The notes below the pieces were generated by a model. The model was not told the DNA's origin and searched no databases. It was given only the letters and a program-made list of their open reading frames with translations. A DNA stretch of 64,000 bases, from the NCBI GenBank assembly GCA_028023455.1, contig JAQFVV010006215.1, forward strand, positions 12,627,473-12,691,472, in the 5' to 3' direction. This DNA is from Epiperipatus broadwayi. Its lineage: Eukaryota > Onychophora > Udeonychophora > Euonychophora > Peripatidae. The stretch's first letter is position 1, and each line of letters begins with the position of its first letter. Positions 49,698 to 60,706 of the stretch are shown in pieces. The translations under genes and the position numbers were made by a program.

Positions 49698-51540
49698 CTA
49701 AAAAAATTAAAATAAACATAATTATAAAGCTATAATTAATAATATAAATAATAATTCAAAATTTAAATTATAAAAAAAAAAGTAAGCTTTAATAATAACT
49801 GACAATTTTTTTTTTTCAAATTTATTGCTAGATTTAATTCACTAAATCAATATCTAAACTATCTAATTTATCACTTTCCTAACAAATTAATTGAAACAAA
49901 AGTTTATAAAAAAAAAAATTAAGCTTATAATTTCTTGCAATCTTAATTTTCTTTTATAATGCTTACATTAATTTTATATAATAAAAAAATTTGTTTATAT
50001 TTAAATTACACAATATTAATTAAAGTCATCAAAACATAATTTACTAAAAATAAAAATAGCATCACAATTTATATATCTATTTACAATTGGAAAGGCAACC
50101 AAAATATATATGCAGCTTTTCTTTTTGCAAAATAATTTACAACAATCAAAAACTTGGTTTTTAACCAAATAAATTATGCTTCTACCCCCCTAAGATAGCA
50201 TTATTTCCATATAATTTAAACAGGTACTGATTCTGCTACAAATTAATCACAATGCAAATTAAGATGATTTAGGTGGGGGGAGGGGGGCTTCCAGCAATAT
50301 TTTAATGAAAAATTTAACTTTAAAAAAAAAAAACTGAAGTATTTTGGTATTTGATTAAGATATCATGATCATATAAATTCCTAAATCTCTGTATGACTGA
50401 GATTTCATAACAAATTCATACGATGTCTGAGCCAAAAGAATCTATAAAATCAAGAATGATGTTAGTTTTGTTTTAGGTTAATCGTAAAATTTAATGAAAT
50501 GTTTGATTATTTATAAGGCTTGCAAACACTGCTCTTCTAATGCTTTTCTAAAAATTAATTAAATTACTGTGTCAAAATTTTTCCTGATAATAACTGTACA
50601 AAGAAAGCAAGTAAATTAACTATTGCTTCTCTAAAATAACTATGATGTTTTAATAAAACAGTGAGTGAACTTAAAATGTGAATTAATGACCTATGTACAT
50701 TAATATAATTTATGTAATTCTCAACAGAACTAATATTAATAAATATGAAATTAAAAGTTTGCACTAAGAATCAATTGGTGTTATTTGCTATACTTCCCAA
50801 AGTCTTTTTAAAATAACTTACCATAGCTGTTAATGTCGAAAGTTATCACTTTGTCATCATTGATAGTTATGGAAGATTGATGTTAGTTCAAAAAAAAAAC
50901 TGCCAATTTTGTTTTAGAATAGAAAATTTTGTAAGCTTTCACAGAAAAGATATAGCCATAATATTGCCTCCCCCACATGCAGGACTTCATGATTTTTGTA
51001 AAGATTGATTATTTATGATTTGTGGATTCACAGATTAACACCAATTTTTTTTTTTAATTTAATCTAACATTAATCTAGACCTAGTCCCTGTCCCCTCCCC
51101 CCCCCCATATTTCTCAGTGATGAGAGAATCATTATTACCTAGCACTAAAAGCTGTAGTAAATTACTTTAAAAAGTTTGATAAAAAACAATAGCTAATTAT
51201 CATCAATTATTGCTTAGCACCATTGCAAATTGCCAGAAAAAAAAATTTTTTTTTTTATTCAAGAAACCTGTTTTCTAGCTCACATTATATACATTATCAC
51301 TTTATACTTCGGTTTATTTTCAAAATTAATTTTTTAGTTTTTGTTTTAATTCCATCACTGACATGTAATAAACTATTTGCAATAAGTATTTTTATAATTA
51401 CATATACTTTATATGGAATAAATAATAAACTTTTATAAAATTGTTTGCAATAATTAACGGCAATAATAAATATTTGTGCTCCCTCCCCTGTTTTCAATCT
51501 ATATGTAAAGTACAGAGTTGTTTAACTGCTTGTGCTTCAT
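49698..51540. other. region upstream of the first recognised USP34 exon
   Basis: No certain coding exon. G/C homopolymer clusters (GGTGGGGGGAGGGGGG near 50272; a C9 run near 51098) could form G-quadruplexes. A GTAAGT donor on the minus strand at 50821-50816 is preceded by open-looking sequence, but the frame that would join the downstream USP34 exon has a stop three codons before the junction. Confidence 0.45.
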
Positions 51541-51765
51541 AAGCGCTATTGGGACTCTTTGAGTGCTTGTTGAATGACGTCTTGTTTTCTTTCTTTACTG
51601 ACGTAAAAAGTATATGCATGACGTCAACCAAAATACGAGCATTTGATAGCCTAAACACGTGGCTTTCAGAAAATGTTTACCTCAAAAATAATTGGTTGAA
51701 AATTTGGATTTTTGGCAACAGTTTTAATCGACCACAGTATTTAATTTTTTTTCTTTTTTGATAAA
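51541..51765 (+). promoter_or_regulatory. putative promoter with CRE cluster
   Basis: Within about 90 bp lie three CRE-type sites: TGACGTC at 51575, TGACGTA at 51599 and the full palindrome TGACGTCA at 51619. A CACGTG E-box is at 51657 and a CCAAT-type inverted box (ATTGG) near 51691. The region has more CpG than its surroundings and precedes a consensus splice donor at 51881. It also lies upstream of USP34 on the opposite strand, so a bidirectional promoter is possible. Assignment is by motif clustering only. Confidence 0.4.
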
Positions 51766-51880
51766 TTTTGTAATTACCACGAAGCGATAAAAGAAAAAAA
51801 ATAGTTTACGGCCTACAACAGAAAATTTCTCCGGTGTTATTCACAAACAAGGCCTACAATAGAGCTTCAACGTAATACAC
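51766..51880 (+). other. candidate non-coding first exon (plus strand)
   Basis: Moderately GC-enriched sequence downstream of the CRE cluster, ending at a consensus donor (AATACAC then GTAAGT at 51881-51886). It has no long open frame, so it would be 5' untranslated. The start is arbitrary, as no initiator or TATA box was evident. Its proposed partner is the exon at 53918-54013. The hAT-like copy B inserted 19 bases into the supposed intron. Confidence 0.3.
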
Positions 51881-51906
51881 GTAAGTAAAATTTTTAAATT
51901 TTTTTT

Positions 51907-53019
51907 GGTGCTTGTCTTATAGCTACAGATGCCGTTGGATGGCGCCGTTTTCACGCTAAAATTATAAAATATGAACATTCACGGGCCGTTGATTTTAATA
52001 ATTTTTCTGTGCTTTTTTGTAATGTGAAAATAAAAACAAAACAAAATCGTCTTTTTTAAATATTATTTTTTATTAACGTATACAATTTAAATGATAATAA
52101 TAAATGTAAAATAAAATCAACAAATTACAATTTGATTTGTGTTTTTTATATCATATACTTTTTAAATTGTGTTACGGCTTTTTTTTATCAATTTTCTATC
52201 GGATATTTTTTTACTTGTGTTACTACTTTTTTTGTTGTTGTTTAACTAAAAAATAATAATCGTAATAAAAGTAAAAGTTGTTACGGTTAGATTTAGGGTT
52301 AGTTTTAGGGTTAGGGTTAGTTTTAGAGTTAGTGTTCTGTTGTTTGTAATGCTAAAATAAAAAAATTCAAAATCGTAACCGTACTTGGACAAAAGAAATA
52401 AAGTCAAACTTTTTTAAACAACAACAAACACATACAAATGTCTTCTTTACTTATTAAACATGTTTCTAATATTTGCTTTTTATGAATTTTACAAAAAAAA
52501 ACATGTATATTTGGACTTTTCTTACTGGATATTTTTTCCGTATTGCACTTTTTTACTTCAAAAATATACAGACGGTAGAATCTTCTTTGTCTCATGGAAT
52601 GTTATTAACAGTATGTTACTTGACACGTTACCTAATTGCAACTCAATAAAAACACAGATATTTAACATTTTCCCAAATAAAAGTCCAATACAGTACGTTG
52701 TAAAAAGTCTTATAATCAATAGTTTAAAATAAAAAAAAATCCAATGAAAACAACATTTCAATACAATTCAAATACAAACTCTCTCATCAAGCCGTAATTA
52801 TTTTATAAATTGTGCGAATTCGGAAAATGTATTTGCTGCTATGCGACATACATGCTGTACTGTGACACGACATAGCGGCCTGCATTCTGTAGCACAACAA
52901 AAAAGTTGTATTATAGAAAATGCGGGTTCTAACGTGTCGGCCGCGGAAACAGCATTTTTATGTGTTTTAGCGCGAAAACCGCGCCATAGAGCGGCATCTT
53001 TAGCTAAAAGATGAGTACC
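51907..53019 (-). mobile_element. hAT-like element copy B (1113 bp), inverted relative to copy A
   Basis: Same family as 45194-46620 in opposite orientation: it begins GGTGCTTGTCTTATAGCTAC and ends CTAAAAGATGAGTACC. Flanks are TTTTTTTT (51899-51906) and TATTTTTT (53020-53027), an imperfect 8-bp duplication. It lacks the SINE present in copy A and keeps the single AGTGTTCTGTTGT site (52331-52343). It retains the TTAGGG-like array (52276-52332) and the GTCGCATA/GACATAGCGG block near its right end. No protein. Confidence 0.9.
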
Positions 53020-53076
53020 TATTTTTTTTAATTTTTTGAAAAAATTATCTTTTTTATTAATTTCAGTTTGTAATTA

Positions 53077-53354
53077 GTGTGTGTTAGTTTTAGTTATATA
53101 TTAATTTATGCTTCATATCTATCGTAATTTTCTAAAGTTTGTTTGTGTTAGCTTGTAGTTATATATTTATTTATGCTCATATAGAATTCATATCTATCAT
53201 AATTTTCTAAAGTTAGTGTGTTAGTTTTAGTTATATATTTATTTATGCTCATATAGAATTCATTTCTATCGTAATTTTCTAAAGTTAGTTTGTAGTTATA
53301 TATTTATTTATGCTCATATAGAATTCATATCTATCGTAATTTTCTAAAGTTCTA
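53077..53354. repeat. tandem repeat, ~65-73-bp unit, four copies
   Basis: Units contain TTAGTTTTAGTTATATATTT, ATGCTCATATAGAATTCATA and TCTATCGTAATTTTCTAAAG. The first unit lacks the ATAGAATTC insert. Copies differ by small indels. Confidence 0.88.
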
Positions 53355-53672
53355 ACTACACTAATTCACTTATTTTTATAAAAATAATGATTTTCAAAAA
53401 GTATAATAATTTATTATAATTATGTTTATATAATGTTTGTGTTTACAACTAATGAGTTATAAAACTAATAATCAAATGTATACAAAGATCGCATAGGCAA
53501 GTATATAATCAAATTCTGATTCTTGTTTGTGCTTTTGTTTATTCTTGTTCATGCTTTGGAGTTACTCTGGTTTTGCTATATGTCTCATAACATTATTTTC
53601 AAGTCTATAGCTAACAAATGGACTAGATGCAAATAAATTATATCTATGTGATACAATAAATGTAACAAGATA

Positions 53673-53775
53673 GCATCACTTCTGTGCATAAAGAATATAA
53701 ACATCACTTGTGTGCATAAAGAATATAAACATCACTGGTGTCCATAAAAAATATAAACATCACTGATGTACACAA
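53673..53775. repeat. tandem repeat, ~30-bp unit, four copies
   Basis: Consecutive copies of a unit of the type CATCACTTGTGTGCATAAAG followed by AATATAAA, diverging progressively (TTCTGTGC, TTGTGTGC, TGGTGTCC, TGATGTAC). Confidence 0.88.
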
Positions 53776-53917
53776 AAATATAAAATGAAGAGATGAAACT
53801 CATTTTATCAGTGACATAGACAGTAAACTACAATTTCTAGTTTTAGATAGACAAGAAGCCAATTGCTATGATGATTTCTTTTGTATTTCTTATTAGGATG
53901 AATCTTTTTCTTTATAG

Positions 53918-54013
53918 ATGCCTTTGACATTTAGAACATTTGGGGTACAAGATAAAAATGAAGAAGTCATATCCGACTTCTTTTGGAGATTGTGAAGCTG
54001 TGGATTATCTCAG
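53918..54013 (+). CDS. candidate coding exon of an unidentified plus-strand gene
   Basis: Bounded by a good acceptor (pyrimidine-rich tract ending TTTATAG at 53917) and a consensus donor (CAG|GTAAGA at 54014). The ATG at 53958 in an AAAATGA context opens a frame MKKSYPTSFGDCEAVDYL that runs through the donor with two bases left over. The ATG at the first base of the exon instead leads to a stop after 25 codons. With the candidate first exon at 51766-51880 this could be the start of a gene transcribed divergently from USP34. No family was recognised and no next exon was found, so it may be a chance pair of splice-like sites. Confidence 0.35.
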
Positions 54014-55914
54014 GTAAGACATGTCATACATGTTTAGAAAGATAATTTTGTGAGGAATACAAAGAAATTATCATTGAATATGTAATTTGAATTTTAGTTA
54101 ATGTTAATTTCCAAATTATGAACAGACGATAAAATAATAATTATTTCAGATGTGAAAATTTCTTTTTTTCATTATTTTTTATATAGTTACCACTATTTAT
54201 TTTATGCTTATTGTTTTCCTTAATTTTTCTAGTTTCTAGCAATGTAATTGTTTTTGCTCTAGCATAATTAAAACTGAAGTTATTGTGAAAATTGTGTCTC
54301 AGGCCAGTATTTTTAAAAATTCAATATGGCGGCTTAGTCCCAAGCAATTAATCTGACAATTTGATTACCAAGTTCCATGGATTATGCTTTTTCCAGACTA
54401 AGATTAATACAAAAATACATTTCTTAAATTTTGTCCTGTCATTATAAATATGCATGTGCTATTGGAAACAAAAGAAATATACAAAATGCAAATAATATTC
54501 ATTTTAATATACATTATAGATATATTCTGTATAATTTACTTTTATATAATCAAAGAATAACACTGAATATCATTATTCCAAAATGTATTAATTCAATTTC
54601 TAATTTTAATTTATGCATCACAGCAAAGCAAAATTATGGAAAAACATTTCAATTTCCATAGGACACTCATTTTTAAAAAAGTTGTAATTGTTAAAAATTC
54701 AGATCAAAAGAGACTATATCCAGTTACTATGTGAATTCTGCAATATAAAGCAAAAAGTTTGTAATTATGTGCTAAATATTTGCTCTCAAACAAAAAGTCA
54801 ATATAAAAATATATCTTATCACCTTTATGTAAAATCTAAGCCCAAGGATTAAAATTTGTATAACAGCATACAAATACTGTGATAAATGGGCACAACTTTA
54901 ATTATTAATTTTCTACAATTTAGGTAAAGCAAAATTTCTTTACAATCAATTATATATATAAGTAATAACTTTTTTTTAATTAATCTTGTTTAAACGCAAT
55001 ATTTCTTAATTAATTACATTTCAATTATGGTAATAAATGATTTAATTTCATTCTATTTTTTAGAAATTATTTTTAACTCGCAATAGCTACAATATCATTT
55101 CACATAAGGCTACAGTAAGTATGTTATTATCATTTCTAAGAGAAGTATAATCTTATATAATTAAGATTACAAATTTGATTTATTTTTTTATTATAATCAT
55201 TATTTAAAATATAACTGAATAAAAAATAAAATAAAAATATAACCATAGATTGCTAATAATGGAGAAATAAAATTATTTTCATTTATACTGCTTCTGAGAT
55301 CAATTGATTACTTTCTTTTAGTACAATTACGACATTATTTGATTTTATTTATTATAACCAATAATTACAAAAAATAATACTTGTATAAAAAAAATATATA
55401 TATATAACCATAGATAACAAATAATGGAGAAATAAAATTACTTTTGTTTAAACCACTTCTAACAGGAATGTGTTGATTGCTTTCTTTTAATAAATTTGAT
55501 TTTTTATTCTTGTAAGCATTATTTACAAAAAATATTATATTTGTAAAAAAAAAAATGGAAAAATAACCATTTATTGAAAATATGAAGAAATAAAATGATG
55601 TTTAGACTACAGCTGTGTGACATACCACTAAACCCCCAAAAAGTAGGATAAAACTTCCACTATATGAGAAAAATTCAAACTCATCTGATTTTTTTACAAA
55701 ATATCCTTAGAAAGGTACTGTGATGGACAATTGTTCAATTTATAAAATTCTATAAAATTAAGCATATAAAAATTTCTAGGGGTAGCAAATACTGCTAATA
55801 GTTCTTGAAGGTTAAGCAATCACATTTAATATATTGTGTAGTGCTAATAAATTACAGTAATAAATTGTGTTAATTTTGCTCAATTAATATGGCTTAAATT
55901 TAATTTTTAATTTA
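54014..55914. other. AT-rich stretch, no feature seen
   Basis: No gene recognised. Around 55250 and 55412 a diverged direct repeat (ACCATAGATWRCWAATAATG, then GAGAAATAAAAT) occurs, with a third weaker copy near 55566. Confidence 0.5.
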
Positions 55915-55922
55915 TAATATTT

Positions 55923-57229
55923 GGTAATCATCTGAAATCTGGACACAGCCGCTTGGAGCGTTGATGCTATACAAAAATCAATCAAATATAACGTTACCGG
56001 GCCGCCGCAACTTTTTTTTTTTTTATAGAACATGTTTGTTTTTTTTATTTGATTAAACAAATTATCTTATTTCATTTACAACATGATTTCTTTTTTATTA
56101 AATAAATTTTTATATTCATTTTCGTTGTTTTTTTTTTTAACCTGATATTTTTCTTTATCCAACAAATTTTGTTAATTTAATTTTTTGAATTTTAAAACTT
56201 TGGACTGTTTCAAGACAAAAAAAAAAACTTGTTTTAACCCTGCCGAAAAAATATAGTGCAATTATTTGGGTATTATTTCGAATTTACTCAACCTTTTTTT
56301 TGGGGGGTTGAACAAATTTTTGTTTTTCTTATTATTAAATAAAAAGTAATTTTTGTGTTTTTTGGGGGGATAAAAAATTGTTTTAAAACACCTACCCCCA
56401 CACTCGGAAAAAGAATTGTAACAAAAAGTCAATAATTTACTTTTTTTTATTTATATTTCGTTTGAATTATTTTTTTTTTTTGCCTTCTACAATAAACTGC
56501 TTTTTGGGGGGATTTCGTACTTTGTTATTATTAACAAAAAGTCAACAAAAATAGTCATTTATTTTAACCCCGCTGCAAAAAATATAATCCAAATACTTGT
56601 CAATTTCTAATGAAATGAAAAAAAAAAAGGACACAAACTGGACTTTTTAAAATTATTTATTATTTTATTGCTGTAATAAAAAGTGGACATTATGTGCCTG
56701 AAAAAAAAGGACACAATCTCACACACTTTCTGTACTCGGCAATTCTGAAAAGTTGAAAAATTGCACGTTCTTCTCAGACCTTTTATTGGTCTCGTATATT
56801 TTCCATTCTGAAATGTGACTTAGCGCATGAGCTTTGTCGAAGCATGTTCGAACATACACTTTGCCAATTTTTTACATATTAACATTTTTTTAGGGAAGGG
56901 TGGAGACCATATGACAATTATTAGTAATTAACAACATTATTTAAATATAAATGACATTACACTATTACAGAGATTTGAACAATTGTACCGACTTGAAATT
57001 CAAACACCCTCAAGCGATACAGTAATCAGCTATGAATAAAACAAATACACATAGTTTCGAAGCACAAAACGGGCCGTAATATTTTTATGCAATGTCATAT
57101 AATGCGGTCTTCCAAAATAGGTTAATACATGTATTAGCCGTAAGGCCGGCCATAGAAACGGCATTTTAATGGGTTTTGTACACATAAACAACGCCCCAAA
57201 TGGCCGTGCCCGGATTTCAGATAATTACC
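55923..57229. mobile_element. hAT-like non-autonomous element (1307 bp)
   Basis: Left terminus GGTAATCATCTGAAATCTGG (continuing ACACAGCCGCTTGGAGCGTTG); right terminus as reverse complement GGTAATTATCTGAAATCCGG (continuing GCACGGCCATTTGGGGCGTTG). Perfect 8-bp target-site duplications TAATATTT lie at 55915-55922 and 57230-57237. A subterminal ATAACGTTACCGGGCC string near 55988 recurs in the element at 36324. The interior alternates T runs with G5-G7 runs (TTTTTTTGGGGGGTTG, TTTTGGGGGGAT) and has no coding capacity. Confidence 0.93.
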
Positions 57230-57677
57230 TAATATTTTTATGACAAATATAGAAATATTTTTAAGGATTGTTCCTTTTTTTGACAGTTATAACAATTTGA
57301 CAGACTTGGTAAAAATCTATAAAATTTTCTAAACTAAAAAATCAAAAACCAAGAACTTAGAAGTAAAAGTATTCAATCTGTAAAAATGTATTCATTAGTT
57401 CTCTCTTTTTTTTATTTCCTATTTGTAAAAATTACTACAAACTTAGTATCAGTTAATATATAACTATTTTACTTGTAATTCACTTTAAAAATATAATGAT
57501 TGGCCCAAATTATCAGTTTAAAATTTGTCTACAAATCTACATTTCAGTCTCTTAGAGAATATTTAACAATTAAGAAAAAAAAAATATTATAAAGCTGACC
57601 TCACATATGATCTAAACAATACATTAGATGGGCATTAAAACATCTCCAATTAGAGTCCCACATGCCCTAAAAGTATT

Positions 57678-58076
57678 TTGTGGTGGGTAGATGCTAAAAT
57701 CTATTTACATTTTACAGAAGTTTCAAATGGGCAAACCTTTTACTTCCATTCCTATTTTCTTGGAACATCAGGAAAAGAGACTGCTTTCTCACCAAAAGAA
57801 TTCACACAAACACTAAATGAACTATCAGATTCATGTCATCTTGGAATATATGGAATACCAAGATTTGTATTGGTTCATCTTTACCTCCCAATATCTTTTA
57901 AACTTAGCAAACTTCTTAACAAAAAAAAAGTATACAGAATACAAGGTCTTTACTCAATGTTCCCAGTTCCATTTTTAAAAAAACAAAAACTGATCGGATT
58001 AACAAATCTTAAGACTAATATCCGTATATCCACAAGGGCAGCGGTCATTAATCTTTTGAACCTCATGGACTACTAA
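57678..58076 (+). CDS. unidentified open frame, possibly a LINE ORF1 remnant
   Basis: A 132-codon open frame, long for this AT-rich DNA, containing TAFSPKEFTQTLNELSDSCH-type sequence, then GIYGIPRFVLVHLYLP and VPFLKKQKLIGLTNL. The pattern F...L..LSD.....GIY......V...L, then a second domain with KQKLI..L, loosely resembles the gag-like ORF1 of non-LTR retrotransposons. It could be a detached part of the LINE whose ORF1 continues at 61079, separated by the ZBED5-like pseudogene. No CCHC knuckle lies inside. Identity is uncertain and no promoter or splice context supports a host gene. Confidence 0.35.
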   Translation: MWWVDAKIYLHFTEVSNGQTFYFHSYFLGTSGKETAFSPKEFTQTLNELSDSCHLGIYGIPRFVLVHLYLPISFKLSKLLNKKKVYRIQGLYSMFPVPFLKKQKLIGLTNLKTNIRISTRAAVINLLNLMDY

Positions 58077-58309
58077 ATTCATAATTTTAAACACAGCATA
58101 CCACTAATATAATTTTTTTAAAAAAGATAAATACATTTGTAAAATAATGATCAGATAATTTCCATTTTATTAATATGAAATGCACCTACTTAATATAACA
58201 AAATTATAAATGCTTATTTAATCATAACAAAATCTTTAAAGGTTGTTTAATTGTAACAAATTTATTAAAGTTAGTTTAATTATTACAAAATAATTGAAGC
58301 TTACTTTAC

Positions 58310-60290
58310 ACATTTTTAGTGTGATACTTGTACCTGCTTGTTTGAAATAAGTTTACTGATTTTTGGCTCCAATGACGTTACTGCAAGATGGAGAGTCGTA
58401 TTTAGTTCAAGCAGAGACCAGTAGAGAGTTTTAATCGCTGTAATAGATGAAAATGTCTTTTCATAAAAATATGTTGTTGAAAACTGAATCAAAAATTTTC
58501 ATTACTTTTTCACTCAGCCATGGGTATTCACTTTTTATAGAGTCAAAAATGAGGTCTTGATAAGGATGACTGGAATTTAGCTTTGAAACTGTTGTCAGAT
58601 GATAGATCGATGAGACTTTTTTTTCGTCCATGCTTAAATTGCTACCTTCAATGTTTGCTGCAAATGGATCTCTATTATCCACATATTGCCATGTCTGGGA
58701 TCTTTTCTTTGGGTAATAATGACCAAAAGATTCTGTGAGTGATTGTAAGTGCTGTTGAACAATGGTTACCACCTGCCAGTTGACATTCCTTTCTCATATA
58801 TTCATCAAAATTTGAAAACATTTACAGATCTTCTTCAGCCAATCACATATGCTAAGTAATATTTTCTTTTGAAAAGCATCCATTTTACCTCACAGTGTAG
58901 ACACTTTCTTAAATTGTTCTTGCAAGGATATGTTTAGTTCATTTAACAGTGAAAAATATCTGCCAGGTATGCAAGCTTGGCTACCCACTCATTGTCAGAC
59001 AAGAGTTCTTGAAATTTCAGATTATTTTGTTGCTGGAAAAATAATTTGACTTCTTCATGCAGGGTGAACAGTCAGGTTAGTATTTTGCCCCTTGACAGCC
59101 ATCTCACCTCAGCATGAAGAAGAAAGTGAGTATACTGGGAACCCATTTCTTCACAAAGTGCCTCAAATATTTGAGAATTGAGCACTTTGTGTTGAATTTC
59201 ATTTATAATTTTAATAACATCTGATAATACTTTATGTAGTTCTGGGGACATTTTTTTTGTCACAGGTGGCTCACGGTGTATAATGCAGGGAGTAGACTAA
59301 ATGTCTGGGTGACCAACATTTTTTCATCTTTGCAACAATTCCTGAAAGATGTCCAAATGTTTGCGGCACCGTCTGTACTTATCCCAATAATTTTTTTTCA
59401 TTCAATTCCATGTTCCACGAAATAACTATTAAGTGTTTCAAAAATCTCAGAGCTAGTTGTTCTACCTGGCAAGTTGAGCAAACAAAGTAGTTCTTCCTGT
59501 AACTCTCTTCATATTCAACCCTCATAAAACAAAGAAGTGCCTTGTACCTTACATCCATTGATTTGTCAAGTTGAATTGAATAAAATGGTGAATTTTTCAC
59601 CATTTTTATAACTTGATTTTCAATATCTTCAGCCATGTCTTCAATTCTGTACTTGACAGTGTTAATGACATAGGAATTACTTTCAGTTTCTGGATAGCCT
59701 GCTTCCCAAAACCTCTTCACAGGCTTGTAACATGCAAGGCTTAATTAATTCTTCTCCAATCGTATATAGCTTTTTATTTTTTGCAATCTGAATTGCTATC
59801 AGATAAGAAGCCTTTAATAAGGACTTATCTTCAACAGTCATTTTTGTTAAAGCAATTACTTGTTTTTGCATATTTTCACACATTCTCTGGAAATAATCAA
59901 GTCGTTCTTAGCTAAATCCAGATGTTTTGATTGAAAGTGTCTTCTGAATTTCAAAGGTTTCATGGCATCATTGAATAAACTCTCAAAACACATAACATAA
60001 AGTCATGGATCCAGCTCACTATTAGATTCTAGAATAAATCCAAATCTCAAATAGTTTGAATCATATTTTCTTGATACTTTGAGTTTTTCTTTTCTCCACC
60101 TCCAGTTTGAATGTTCTTCCTAATGATGCCTGACAAGGACAGTGGATGCTCTGATTCATTGATCAGCTCATGGTTAAGTGAAGTACACATATTGCTTTTG
60201 TTACTATTATCATTAGTTACATTCTTTTGTATTACTAAACAAATGCAAAATATTCCTTTGCTTTTTTTCACTCATTAGGGTTTATTTCAT
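58310..60290 (-). pseudogene. ZBED5-like hAT transposase pseudogene
   Basis: On the minus strand, from high to low coordinates, the whole protein can be followed through several frames. A BED-finger region (KYDSNYLRFGF-like, SLFNDAMKPLKFRRHFQSKH; 60090-59900) comes first, then a helical part with KQVIALTKMTVEDKSLLKAS and IGEELIKPCMLQACEEVLG (59880-59690). The core has ENQVIKMVKNSPFYSIQLDK (59640-59560) and HAEVRWLSRGK (~59090), and the dimerisation domain YPWLSEKVMKIF and TSLEPKISKLI (58530-58330). These blocks are typical of the ZBED5/SCAND3/ZMYM6-related hAT transposases common in invertebrates. Length is close to that of the family, but internal frameshifts and a stop in the BED finger mean it is inactive. 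Inverted termini were not found. Confidence 0.88.
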
Positions 60291-60706
60291 TCGAATCTAA
60301 AACCAAACAAGAAATGGTAATTATCAAACCCTTAAACTATTTGGTGCCATTAAATATAAGAGTTAAAGAAAATATACAGTTAGAGTCATACCCAAAAAGC
60401 TCTGAGAAATAAAAATAAAACAATTGGATGAGAATCAGTATTCATGAAGTGGGGTGACTGTTGTAATGGTCACAACAATACTGAAGCTGCTTCAGTATTA
60501 TTGTCCTCTCTTGTTTCCCCTCTCTAGTACATTTCATGAATTTAGTGCAATATAAAGGTGAAAATTGTCATTCAGAATATAAGAATTTCTTAGAATATTA
60601 TTTTTGTTTTATTATTAATAAAAATAAAAATTGTGCATGCCCTAAAGTTGAATCGTGACTGCTGCTTCAAAAAATTACTTTAAACTTCCTCTGGGGTTAG
60701 TTCCCA
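60291..60706. other. spacer between transposase pseudogene and LINE
   Basis: No gene. A near-perfect palindrome lies at about 60474-60501 (ACTGAAGCTGCTTCAGT core). Confidence 0.5.

Noticed and set aside
50764-50822. Minus-strand donor GTAAGT at 50821-50816 as the end of a USP34 first exon
   Set aside because: In the frame that joins QCMCCFKDY at 49697 there is a TAA three codons before the junction, and the peptide in the open frame does not fit the phase. It could still be a 5' untranslated exon, but nothing proves it.
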